Origin: Lunularia cruciata
Taxonomy: Eukaryota; Streptophyta; Marchantiopsida; Lunulariales; Lunulariaceae
Assembly (NCBI GenBank): GCA_948567375.1
Contig: OX419762.1
Location: 34,911,465 to 34,975,464, forward strand
Direction of reading: 5' to 3'
DNA: 64,000 bases
A program made the position numbers and the translations under genes. Below are positions 20,871 to 32,279 of the stretch, one piece after another. A model generated the notes under the pieces. That model worked only from the letters and a program-made list of their open reading frames with translations, was not told where the DNA came from and did no database searches. Each line of letters begins with the position of its first letter. The stretch's first letter is position 1.

Positions 20871-23800
20871 TAGGTATCAGAATAAGGATGAGATGGATGG
20901 AATTTATTGACCGCCAAATCCATTTTTCCTAAACCATTGTGATTTTTGTATCCATGTAATACCCAAGCATCATTTCATGCAATTCATCATTACACACTTT
21001 GGGTAATTTTTTTAATGCAATCACCTTTTTCCAATGAACTATTAATACTTCTAATTGTAACTTACAAAGAGCAATAAACATGTTGCATCTATTTGTTAAC
21101 TTAGATAATTGTGGGTAGTTTGATAGAGTAGTAGTAGCCATGGCAGCAATATCTAAAGTTATCATTGCTCTAAAATAATAAAGCAAACACCTTATTTGAT
21201 TTTTGGAAGAAAGACCCATCAACAACAAGAGCATGTTGAGAGTACTATTTTGACAAGGATAAGAGAAAATCTAATTTCTAAAGCCCAAGATATTTAAAGA
21301 TAAGAATCTCCCATATGTAGTGGAGAATTTTATGTTTAGTTGAAAATGTTATTTTGAAGCTACAAATCTTCAAGATCAATAAAGATATATTCTCTTGGCT
21401 TCAAGCCAATTGGAATTAGCTTGAAGCCAATTTGAAGTGGAAAAACTATGGTGGCAATTTTGAGTGAAGCAAGTTGAATGATAGTTTGGTATGCCAATCT
21501 TGACATGGGAAGAATTCAAGAGTGAAATGATTAGGAGATTCCAAGCTATAAATTTTGCACAAGCCACACAAGATAGATGTGAAAAATTGAAGTAGCTTGG
21601 TTCAATGAGAAGCTACATCCCTCAATTCCAAAACATGATAATGCAAATTCTATATTTACTAGAAGTTAAAGCTTTGGATTGATTTGTGAGGGGCTTGAAG
21701 TCATGCACCAAATCGGAAATGACCTTATGAGAGTCCAAATACTTGGAGAAAGCTAGGCAATTGGTTGAACATTTTGATTCCTTGGTTGCTACAATTTGGT
21801 CTCCACCTCAACCTTCACAAAACCTACCAAAACATTACACACAAGTGGAAGAGCTAACATCAATGGAGTTTGATGCCATCCAATAGAAACTACTTGGCAC
21901 TATAAATAGGGAGAGACTCCAACAAAATGGTGGTTGCTTTTATTGTTACAGAATTGGACACTTTATTGTTGAATGTACACTCAAGAATGGACGACCTTGA
22001 CAACTTGCCCAAATAGAGTTTGAGGAACGTATTGATCAAGAAAGTACTCCCATTGTTTTTATGTCTTGACTACTAAACACCATAGAAAGGAATTACTCTA
22101 CTTTGGATCAAGAACAACTAGCAACAACATATGCTATCAAGGTATAGAGATATTATCTCTTGGGGAAAAAAGTGCTCATGCAAACTAGTCGCAAACTTTT
22201 CTTGCAAATATTACATTTTGAGCACATAAAGAGTTGATATCAATGATGGGAGGAAAAACCCTAATTTTTTGATATCAAGCTTGGATACAAGCCTGCTAAA
22301 TTCTATGTCAATGGCCTATCACAAAGATCAGATTTGAAGACTCTTCTTGAATCTATCATCACGACAATAGTCATGATAATGTCAATTGACTCAAAGGTCC
22401 AAATCAAGTTTAGAACCGGTTTACAACAAGACCTCTTCTTTCAATTAGTACAATGTCATCTTGCAGCACATGACAAGAAGTACAATACCTTTTCAATCAA
22501 AGATGGACTTTTATGTTGCAAGAACTATATCCACATCCTAACTATAGGTGATCTATGCTTGGCAGGACTTCAAGAGGCACATGACTTACTAATTGCAAGA
22601 CATATGGGGGTAAACAAGACCTTGAGTAATCTATAGCAATAATGGTAGTGGCTAAATATGGCATATGAAGTTTGAGATTTTTTCAATCTTGTGAGAATTG
22701 CCAACATAACAAAGCTAGCAACCAAAATACCCATGGTCTACTCCAACCACTTCCCATCCCATTTGCAAGATATGAACATATGAGATCAGATCTCATCACA
22801 TCCTTGCCAAGGAAAAAGCAAGGTCATACAACAATTGTGGTGTTTGTTGATAAGCTTAGGAGCAAATCCATATGGCACTAACTTTTGACATATGGATGGT
22901 CCAATATTGGCCTACATCTACTTTGACAATGTCTTCAAGCATCATAAGATGCCTTGTGTATTCATCTTTGACATTGATCCTTGATTCACTAGTAAATTTT
23001 TGCAAGCACTCTTCAAGCTATAAAGCACCAAGCTTGCTTTTTCCATGGCCTATCATCTTCAAACTAATAGGCAAACCAAACATGCAAATCACACCTTGAA
23101 GGATATGCTTCATGACTTTGTCAAAATTCACCATACCAATTGGGATGTTGATACTTTGTGGTTGTTGAGTTTGCCTACAATAGCTCCAAGCAATCAAGCG
23201 TCAGATTCTCTTCCTTCTTCCTTAATTTTGGCCAAGACCCATTTGTTCTAGATTCCCTTCTTACTTCCACAACATTTCAATTTCCTCATACTTCCATCTT
23301 CTTGTCCATAATATCTCACTCCTACAACAAGCCAAATCTCATCTTCTTGTTGTTAAAAATCATCAAAGCAATATGAGGATCAATATTGTTGTGATCTCAC
23401 CTTTCAACTAGGTGATAAGGTCATGATTTCTTCTAGTAAACCACCCTCCCACTTAGTACCCAAGTTTGTAAACTTGCTAGTAATTGGATAGGTGCATTTG
23501 ATGTCCCTTAAATCATTTCTCTTGTTGCTTATTGACTTGCCTTGCCTAGTCATATGTGAATCCACCTTGTATTTCATATTTCAAAGTTGAAATCCTTTGT
23601 TTCTAGTCCATCTTTGTTTCCCACTCATGTCCAACCCCCTCCTCCTCCCATCCCTATCAATGATATGAGCAGTATGATGTTGATTGTATCCTTGCATGTT
23701 ATAACATTCAACATGGCTGCTAATAACACATTGATTACAAAGTCTTTTGGAAAGGGTATCCTCTTCATGATGCCACTTGGAAGACTCTTTCTCATCTCGA

Positions 23801-23876
23801 CAATTCACAAATGGCTATCCATGAGTTTAAAGCTTCCATGATGATAAGGATATCATCAACTAGTGGTGGAGGGATT

Positions 23877-24300
23877 TATAAAAATATGGTGTTTATAGAT
23901 GAGTTAGTTGAGACTAACAAAGTAACAAATTGGCCAAATTAGCCAAGAATTATAACAATGTTCTAGAAGCATCTAAGAAGCTTTCTAACATCTTCTAAGT
24001 ATTGGTTAATATGTATGCCAAGTAGGTGACTTCTTAGAGGAAGCTTCTTGGGAAGTTTCTTGGTTCGCTTAGCTTGCACGCCAAGTAGGTGGCTTCTTCA
24101 AGGAAATTTCTTGAGAAGCTTTTGATTTAGCTTAGTTTGCACTCTAAGAAGGCGGATTTTAGGAAGCTTCCTAAGAAGTTTCTCAAGAGCCTTGTACATT
24201 CCCTATAAATACCAAAGCCCAAGCTCATGCTAGTCATTTGGAGTTTCACTCATTCAAGAGTCCCAATGTGATCTTTTATTTCTCTCCATGATCTTTTACA
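23877..24300 (+). repeat. 3' LTR of element C1
   Basis: 424 bp, ending GATCTTTTACA. Pairs with the left LTR but carries fewer repeat units. Followed by the target duplication AAGAT. Confidence 0.9.
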
Positions 24301-24305
24301 AAGAT

Positions 24306-24560
24306 CCTCCACAAGAGAGTCCTCCCATGTAGGTTTCTTGATTGGGGATGGTGGAGGATATGGCAAACAAATAGGGGTGGTGCTATGAGGGAGAACCTGA
24401 GCTCTTAGGAGGGCGTGCTTGAAATGGTGCTACGTAGAACTATGGCTTAGATGAGTAGGGGATGGTGGATGAGAAGCCTCACTTATGGTAGTCCCTCTAG
24501 CAACACATGCTAAAGAAAAAAGCGGAGGCATCCTAAGAGTCACTCTAAAGTACTGTAGCT
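24306..24560 (-). pseudogene. Possible upstream part of LINE copy L1
   Basis: By position this continues the sequence cut at 20,323. The minus strand reads a proline/serine-rich stretch beginning VARGTTISEA, which resembles ASGTTIFEA on the minus strand near 60,270. That supports a shared element, but the match is short. Confidence 0.35.
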
Positions 24561-26960
24561 CTAAACAACCAAGAGATACAACAAAAAACATAATTAGGAG
24601 AGTATACACCCAAAATATATATTAAAAAGTTGATGGGAAATGAGGAATCCATCCAAGAACAAACACACACAAGAACAAAACACAAAGTACAAAGACAAAG
24701 AATGGATGTGATGGATGCCTATCTACTACCAAAGGAGCACAACCATTATGTATGCTCCATCATATGTAGTACACAAGCCCTCCAATGCATGAACTCTCCA
24801 ATATAGGTACCCTTGATACAAGAACATATAGTATAGGAACATTTAGCCCAAGACCATTGTATACAAGGACTGTGGATTGAGTGCAAAAAATAAAACATAG
24901 GTACCTTCCAGGTCTGCAATGATGACTTGTATGCAAACTAGAAGGAAAATGTATTGAAATTCCTATCCATGGCAAACCAACCTTGATTGCTTTCTATAGC
25001 ACTTGATTTTAGGTCAAATTTCTATGCCATCATAATGAACATCCTTTTTTCCCTTTTCTTGTCCCTCAGTCAAAGAAATCACCACGATTGATCTTTTTTG
25101 TCCATTACCTTTCATTGCAATCAAGAAGTAGAAGGTTCAAAGTCACACAAACATCATGCACTTCAAATCTCAAAGGACTACTTGGTGAAGAGAGAATATT
25201 TTGAATACCCCTAAAGGCTTGTAACCCTATCAGATACAATCACTAGCTAATTGGTACAAGGTTAAAATGGGACACCGACATGCATGATCCGGGAGGCAAT
25301 TGGTAATAGTCGTTGGCTCTTTGATGCTTGAGGGTAGAGGAAGTAATTTTGCAAGGCACAATCCAAAAATTTCTGACACACCATATATAGATTTCTCCTC
25401 TTCTCCTTTGTACCCTTGTGCTTCTTTATCTACATGTTGATCTTGATCATCCTTGAAGAATTGAGTTTTATATGGCTTGTTCTAAAAATTGATTTAGAGT
25501 AAATTAAAAGAGAATGCTACCAAAGAACGCATGCGCATTGATTGAGTCTTACAATGTACTTGCATCACTAAAGACAATAACTAAGTATTGAACTCTATAG
25601 GTTTGTCTTTGGTCAATCAATCCCGTAACCTCCGAGCACACTCCAACATGTAAATCAAGGAACTAGGAGAAGATCCAAGTGCATAGGATGGAATTTTGCT
25701 CCACACTTGGGAAACCAAGTATTCACATTGGACAAGGGAAAGTTCACACCAAATGCTAACACCAACCAAATCAATGGGATGATGCTTGTGGTTGTAATCT
25801 TTGATCAAAAGAGGCAAGTTGCATCACAATGTTGGTAATATATTTCCAAGACAAAGAGATGACATACTTATCATTGGTTGCAAGCCTTTGGAGTTCAAGC
25901 GGATAGTAAAAATTGCATAATTGCAATTGCACAACAACCTATCAATTTTGTCTTCAAAGATCACATTGAGATTCAAATGTAGGTGGTCTGTTGCATGTGA
26001 TTTGTAGCAACTGTCAAACTTCTAAATGTGGTTTCCATCTTTTGTCCCAATTGTTGTGTGCTATATGGATATGACGAGTGACTCATGGTGATTGATGTCC
26101 CAAAATACCAAATATCCTTGGAGGTTCCCAAACAAGAATTGATTTACATTATTAAAAAAATTTCATAAAACTTTTTATGGGTAACTTATCAGGGTTATGT
26201 GAATTTCACAAGGAAATATTAGTAGTCAAATAAAATTTGGTGGGAATTGAAAATTATGTCTTGTAATTTTTAGGGAGGATATGGGCAATTTGGAAACCTT
26301 GATGAGCAACAGATTCCCATGAAATTTGTGTATATAAATTTTTTTTCTCGACCATTACAAATTTGACGATAGCATTCATAAAAAAGTGAGGTTTCTTTTA
26401 CAAGTGCCCAGAAAAAATATATAAATACACACAAAATCCAAAAAGTCCTTTGAATCTAAGACTAAAATTGAAATACAAATTTCATTGTTTGCGATCATTG
26501 TGTGTTTCTTATGGTAGTGTATGTTAGTTTCTAGAAAATCACTTGACACTCTAGGTCAAAGTCAGCCTAAACATTGCAAAAGAGTGAAAATTGGTTCTTG
26601 ATCCTCCCGATGATACAAGTTTTATTTGTGTATGCATAGCAAGTTCTATTTTGGTAGCTTGTGCTAGTTTTTATAGTGAAAATTGAGCAAAGAAGCATTT
26701 GATTGAGACAACAACTTAATGCTACGCATAAGTACCAAGCCCCACATGAGCAAGAAAATAATGAATTCATTTGAGAAATAACAAAAAGTGAGGTGGAGGT
26801 TCATATTGACAATGAATTTTGTATCCACAATGATTTGACATTTGGAGAGGATGAATATTGGAGTGAAGATGACAAAGATAACACACTTGAAATTTTGCTA
26901 TGGTGGTGTAATTCTGCATAGTATTCTCATAACTTGCAACCTAGACTACAATGCATGGAT
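24561..26960. other. Anonymous AT-rich DNA
   Basis: Open frames here are short and show no domain I recognise. The stretch is CpG-poor and is probably old decayed repeat sequence. Confidence 0.4.
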
Positions 26961-27995
26961 TTCATTTTGAAACTATTCAAAGGGTTAGATAGCAAAGGTT
27001 TTACACCAAAGACAAGAATGGACTTTTTTTGTTTCAAGCATTACCGGATGCAATAAAAGATCATGGGGTGTTTAGAAATCCATCAAAGAGAAGCCAATCC
27101 ATGTTTGGAAACAAATGGTAGTAGTGCTTGACCAATTTGGGTACCATGAGAATGGTGCATCAATAGCCAAAGGGGAGAAAAAATGAAAGTCCACCATTCA
27201 ATTTATTGAGTGAGTAATGATTTTGATTGTATCAATATTGAGGAAAGAAGTGAAATGGTAGAACCAAGGAGAAAGAGAATTAATTTCATTAATATTTGCA
27301 AAAAGGATTTCTTGGGATATGTAGGATTAGTTGACGGTACATTTTTTTCCTTGGGTCAAATACCAACCATCAATAAGGAATTTATTATAGGAATAAGTTA
27401 TTCTAGTCAATAAATAGATAAGTAGTATCTGATGATATGAGGAGAATAATTCACTTTGTCAAAGATGAAGTAATGTCATATGTTTGTTCTTGATTTGTTC
27501 ATATTTCATTAGGATATAGATGATGAGTTAGAGCACAAATTTCATTGGGCATTGAATTTGAATTTTGATGCAAAGTTATTGTCTCTTACAAAGATTTAGT
27601 GATTTCTATTCATTTGAGTCAATTTTGTTTGATATTATGCAAGTATGCCTAGATCATATCATGACATATCATGTTTGAGGGGGTCTTTAATATGGACTAA
27701 GTTGAATTCATGAGGAGAATCTACTTTATTTGAAAACACCTAATATTAATTGGGTGATTTAGGTTATGAAACAGTTGGTGCACTCTTTCAAACAATCATG
27801 CTCCCAAGACAAGGTGGATTTTAATTGGTGTGTTGCAGAAGTACTGTTATCTAAGTAGTAAACAAACATTGCATAGGAGTTTTGAAAGCAAGGTTGCATT
27901 CTCTCAAATAATTTGAGTACAATTGAATGATCTATCAAGAAATGCTTTCTTATTGAAGTGGGTCACTATTTATGTCATTTTACATCAAATTTTTT
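26960..27995 (+). pseudogene. Dead PIF/Harbinger-type transposase (or HARBI1-like gene)
   Basis: Plus-strand peptides in order match this DDE family. VFRNPSKRSQ then WKQMVVVLDQFGYHENGAS lie near 27,070-27,165 (N-terminal helix region). GYVGLVDGTFFSLGQ (27,320-27,360) has the first catalytic D, and VSDDMRRIIHFV (27,425-27,465) the usual CDD-like block. GDLGYETVGALFQ lies near 27,750, then KHCIGVLKARLHSLK near 27,870-27,915 with the region of the last acidic residue. LKWVTIYVILHQIF ends the series near 27,950-27,995. The peptides are spread over several frames with stops and frameshifts, so the gene is dead. A related fragment is at 59,290-59,690. No terminal inverted repeats were found by eye. 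Confidence 0.75.
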
Positions 27996-30480
27996 TATTA
28001 ACAAGGTTGACATATGGATCCAAGAGAATGGTGACTTTGTAGAAGAGCTGGATTCAAATGTGCCTAAATCTATGGTTTTTGAGCCATATAGATTTGAGAG
28101 CAAAAACTAGGACTTCTATTTTTTACCAATGTCTTGCATTCAATGGCCAATTAAGTGGCTTATTGAATCTAAGACAATAAGCATATTAACATTTTCAATA
28201 AATAAAGCAATTTTCAAGCATGAAATTTTGACATTGTATCTTATTTACAATGATCTAAGTTGGTAAATTTACATCTTATTCTCCTTAAAAATGAAATGTA
28301 TTGCTATTAAAATGACCTTAAGTCATAGAGGTGTAGAATTTGGTATGAATGATATACCATACATGTACAATTCCTCCTCACTTGGATGGATAGCATTTTG
28401 GACTTAATGGAATATGAGAATCCTTGAGAAATGGAAGAATTACTACACACCACTATACACACTAATTCCATACCCAGAAGTTGGAGTGTCAAGACTACCT
28501 AAGTATGAGATGATACATGATTGCACTTTCAAAATTATCAAAAGGAAGAATTCAGAAGTTTAAGGATTTTCCCACTAGTAAAATCCAAATTTCTTGGAAA
28601 TAATAATGCACAAGATGTGTAGATCAAAATGAAAGATTTAGGTATATCATGAATGGCATTTAAAATATACCATTTGGGTATACCATTTAAATGCCAAATG
28701 AGTGTACTATCAAAGGGGTATCAATACCTTTGGCAAGAAGGTGTCATTGATAACAAAAACCAATAATAGTGATTGATTTGCAGATTTATGTAAGGATGTT
28801 TGGAGGTATATTCAAACATTGATGAAAGTATAAATTCATTGTAGGTTGAAGTTTTAGAACTAACTGATAGAGGAATTGAAAAAATAACCAAAAGAGCACT
28901 AAGAGGTTTGAGGGGTTAGGCACAAAATTTGGTCAATAAGGGAGTTCAAATGAGAAACAAGGAGAGCCAAGACATGGAAGTTTTATTCTTGAAGGAAGGG
29001 GTTAAAAGGAGACAAGCAGTGTGAATTTTTTAGGAGAGTGGAAGGGAAGGAACTCAAAGGATTGACAATATCAAGAGGAAGATGGGAAGGAGAAAATTTG
29101 CATGTAATGAGAGTTCAAAGGCCATTCTTGGGTAGTGAGAGTTCTTGTGAAGTAATAATATAGAGAGAAATATTTGAGGCATGGGATAAATAATATAGAG
29201 TGCAAAAGTTTGTAGAAAATAAGCATTGAGCAAAGAAGAAGAAGCTTTGAGCAAAAAGAGAAGAGAAGAAGCATTGATATGGGAAATTAGGTTTTACAAA
29301 CTTAGGAAGAAGGAGAGTAGGGGAGAGGAACATTTTCATTTTCATTAATCATTTTCATTTCATCATTTACATTTTGGGAATTAGGCAAGAGAGAAGAAGG
29401 AGAAAACATGGAGAGAAAAGTTGTGGAGAGGAAGAGTCAGAAGCTAAGTTACAATGGCAATTATTGGTTATCCTTGAGTGATGGAGGAGATCATACAGAG
29501 GAACCCAAGAAGGATCCTAAATGATTAACTATCACATTAAATCCAATTATATGAGTTACATTGGGTGGTGTTGGATGATCAAAGATCAGATTAGAAGTGC
29601 AGCAAAACAAATTTAAGAATCTGATTTGGATGCAATGGATTTGAAAATTGACATTGCTATCCAATATTCTTGGTACATATAAGTCCAAAAACTCTTGAAT
29701 CTCATTTGGATTGCTCACATCCTTCATTCATAGTTTAAATCATTCATGTCCCATTGTCACAAGCCATGCTAACCAAATCTTTAATCAAGGACTGCGTGCA
29801 TACCATATGTGCAGTATGCACTAGATACTTAGTATGCATGGGCTACTTGGTTGGGCTACTTAGGATGCTCCATATGCAAGGCATAAGATGTTGCAAATTT
29901 TGGGAATTGAAAGTGCAAGTTCAAGATATAATAAATTTGATATAATCTTTGGTAATGAATGCAAATAAGAAGGCACAAGGAACTATTAAGATTTGTTAAG
30001 CTCTACTATGACTGTGGTTAGAATACTCCAATCCCAATATGTGGTATTTCTCTATACTGATTAATTCTAGTGTTTCATGCCAATGGTGTTCATATTGTAG
30101 TCTGATATGGTTGTTGTGCCTTAAATTGATACTTTGGTTGTGGTGCATATTGTAGTATGTTATGGTTGTAATACCTCTTGGATTGACATGACTAGTTATT
30201 ATGAATCCTTTTGACATGACTGATTGTATGATGAGGCCTATACTTAGAGTCATTAATGATGTTTATTGTGTTTACTATTTGCCAACTTCAATTATGTATG
30301 GATTTTGTGACTAGTTGGATTGGAATACCCATCTCGGCACCATTTGGGAAAGAGTGCTCACTCTTAGTCTGAACTTGATTTGTGCAACATTTTGTTTGTT
30401 ATTGAGGAGATCTAGGAGGAGGGAAATCTTTCCCCATATTATGATTGAGAATTGGTCCTTGATATGAGATAAGATGATTA
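27996..30480. other. Anonymous AT-rich DNA
   Basis: No recognised coding. The part at 28,900-29,480 is purine-rich on the plus strand, which creates overlapping chance frames on the minus strand. No repeat pair or element end was found. Confidence 0.4.
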
Positions 30481-30499
30481 GGAGGTATTTAGCCCGTCA

Positions 30500-31545
30500 A
30501 TGTGCATAACATAACTTTTGACCATTTTGTAAGATGATAATTTTTATGTTGATCTTGGCTAGAAGCCAAAGGTGGTACATGGGAATATTATCTTGGCAGT
30601 GAAAACCAGGATAACATGCTACACTTTGGAGGATTATGACTGGGCCAAGATTATGTTTCATGCTATTGAGGTTGAGTTAGTGTTAGTCAATAGGTAGCTT
30701 AACCACCTTGATGGTCTATGCTTTAAGGTGACACATCTAGGCCAAGTGCTCACACATCTCTTTATGGAAGGGTACATGGATGAGATTGAGGCCAGATATG
30801 AAAGCATTGGAGGAGCCTAAGAGGAGATCTACATACATCCCTTAGTGTAGGTACAAGATCACCATGAGGAGCATGTAGAGGAGGGTGAGTGAGAGATTAG
30901 TTACTCATTACCTAATGAAAACATGTGGTTTTCCTATACCTGACTTCTATCTACCATAATAAAAGATCATGTGGTGAAAATTCTTACTTTTACCTTTAGG
31001 TATTGTCTTGTTCATTTACTTATGTGAATGGTTTAGGGTAAAATTAGTGTATGTGTTTTGATTGATATGTTTCAAGGTTTGGTTTGATATTGTTTGACCT
31101 TGGCATTGATGGTGGAGTATTGAGTATGAGAGTTTAAGGGCTACTACTCTAGAGGATGTTGGAGTTGAGAGTGATTGTAGAGATAAATTAGGGAGTGATT
31201 AGGGTCATGAGCTGCATACACCTACACTTGATGGAGTGGAGGAGGAGTTGCATACACATACACCTCTCACAAGGATATTGATGATATGGACCCATGTAGT
31301 TCTTGTAGTTTGGACCATATTTGGGTAGAGAGGTTATGTGAGTTCAATAGGTTACTTGCAAAGAAGGAGATGCATTTTAGGAATAAGGAGAGTTCTAAAG
31401 CACATAGATTGGTAGAATCAGATTGGTTAGTTATAGAAAGGGAGGGCAATTTTGGATTGAGAAGAGTTCTTTTGCTTAGAGATTAGAAAATTCAGACTAG
31501 TTAGTAATAGAGAATGAGAAGAGTTTGAGTGGTGGGAAGAGTACA
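30500..31545 (+). pseudogene. Decayed coding region of unknown family, left part
   Basis: Plus-strand frames give a protein-like stretch, PKVVHGNIILAVKTRI, then WAKIMFHAIEVELV and GQVLTHLFMEGYMDEIE (about 30,560-30,810). Further on there is a charged, helix-prone segment, ERLCEFNRLLAKKEMHF (about 31,330-31,380). I do not recognise the family. The sequence is interrupted by element C3 at 31,551 and resumes after 41,315. It could be part of an older transposable element or of a plant gene family that such elements carry. Confidence 0.35.
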
Positions 31546-31550
31546 AGAGA

Positions 31551-31924
31551 TATAAGAGATTTTGGAGAGAAATAGGAGAATGGAAGATCAGAGTGAAAGA
31601 TCACATTAGGACTCTTGAATGAGGGGAACTCCAAATGCCTAGCATAAGCTTAGGCTTTGGTATTTATATGATCATACAAGGCTCTTGAGAAGCTTTCCAA
31701 CAAGCTTCCTAAAAGCCAATTAGAGTGCAAGTCAAACTAAGCAAGAAATTTCTTGAGAGGCTTTCTTTTAAAAGCCGTCTACTTGGCATGCAAGCTAAGC
31801 TAACTAGAAAGCTTCACAAGAAGCTTCTTTCAAAAAGCCACCTACTTGGCATGCAAGCTAAGCTAGCCGGGAAACTTTCCAAGAAGCTTCTTCTTATACG
31901 TCACCACTTGGCATGCACATTACC
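31551..31924 (-). repeat. 3' LTR of C3, first piece
   Basis: Starts TATAAGAGAT, a decayed form of the TGTAAAAGACC edge, and runs to the insertion point of C2, where TTACC is duplicated. It contains palindromic AAGCTT repeat units. Confidence 0.85.
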
Positions 31925-32279
31925 TGTAAAAGACCAAGATTGAGGAGGAAAATAGGAGAATAGAAGATCACATTGAAACACTTGAGTGTGGGAAACTCTG
32001 GATGCCTAGCATAAGCTTTGGCTTTGGTATTGATAGGGAGCATACAAGGCTCTTGAGAAGCTTCCTTCTAGAAGCCATCTACTTGGCATGCAAGCTAAGC
32101 TAGTTAAAAGCTTCTAGAAGGCTCCTTCTAGAAGCTTCTTACTAGGAATGCAAGCTATGCTAGTCAAGAAGCTTCCCAAGAAACTTCTTGGATACTTCCA
32201 AAATATTCTAGGCTAATTTGGTCTATTTGCTACTTCATTAGCTGTAACTAACTTCATTGCTAGATTCTATATTGGTACA
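31925..32279 (-). repeat. 3' LTR of C2
   Basis: 355 bp from TGTAAAAGACC to TTGGTACA, followed on the plus strand by the complement of a purine tract (TATTCCCCCACC). Confidence 0.92.

Larger units (their letters stand above)
20324..24300 (+). mobile_element. Element C1: shortened Ty3/gypsy chromovirus, family C
   Basis: 3,977 bp with a perfect 5-bp target duplication AAGAT on both sides (20,319-20,323 and 24,301-24,305). LTRs are 20,324-20,870 and 23,877-24,300. A TAGGTATCAGAATAAGG primer site follows the left LTR and a GTGGTGGAGGGATT purine tract precedes the right. Inside are a gag remnant with a zinc knuckle (CFYCYRIGHFIVEC, about 21,940-21,980), RNase H, integrase (CQHNKASNQ, AYHLQTNRQT) and a chromodomain-like tail (FWKGYPLHDATW, about 23,740-23,790). 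It is internally shortened and broken many times. The LTRs differ in length through repeat-unit number, and the copy is CpG-poor, so it is old. Confidence 0.92.
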
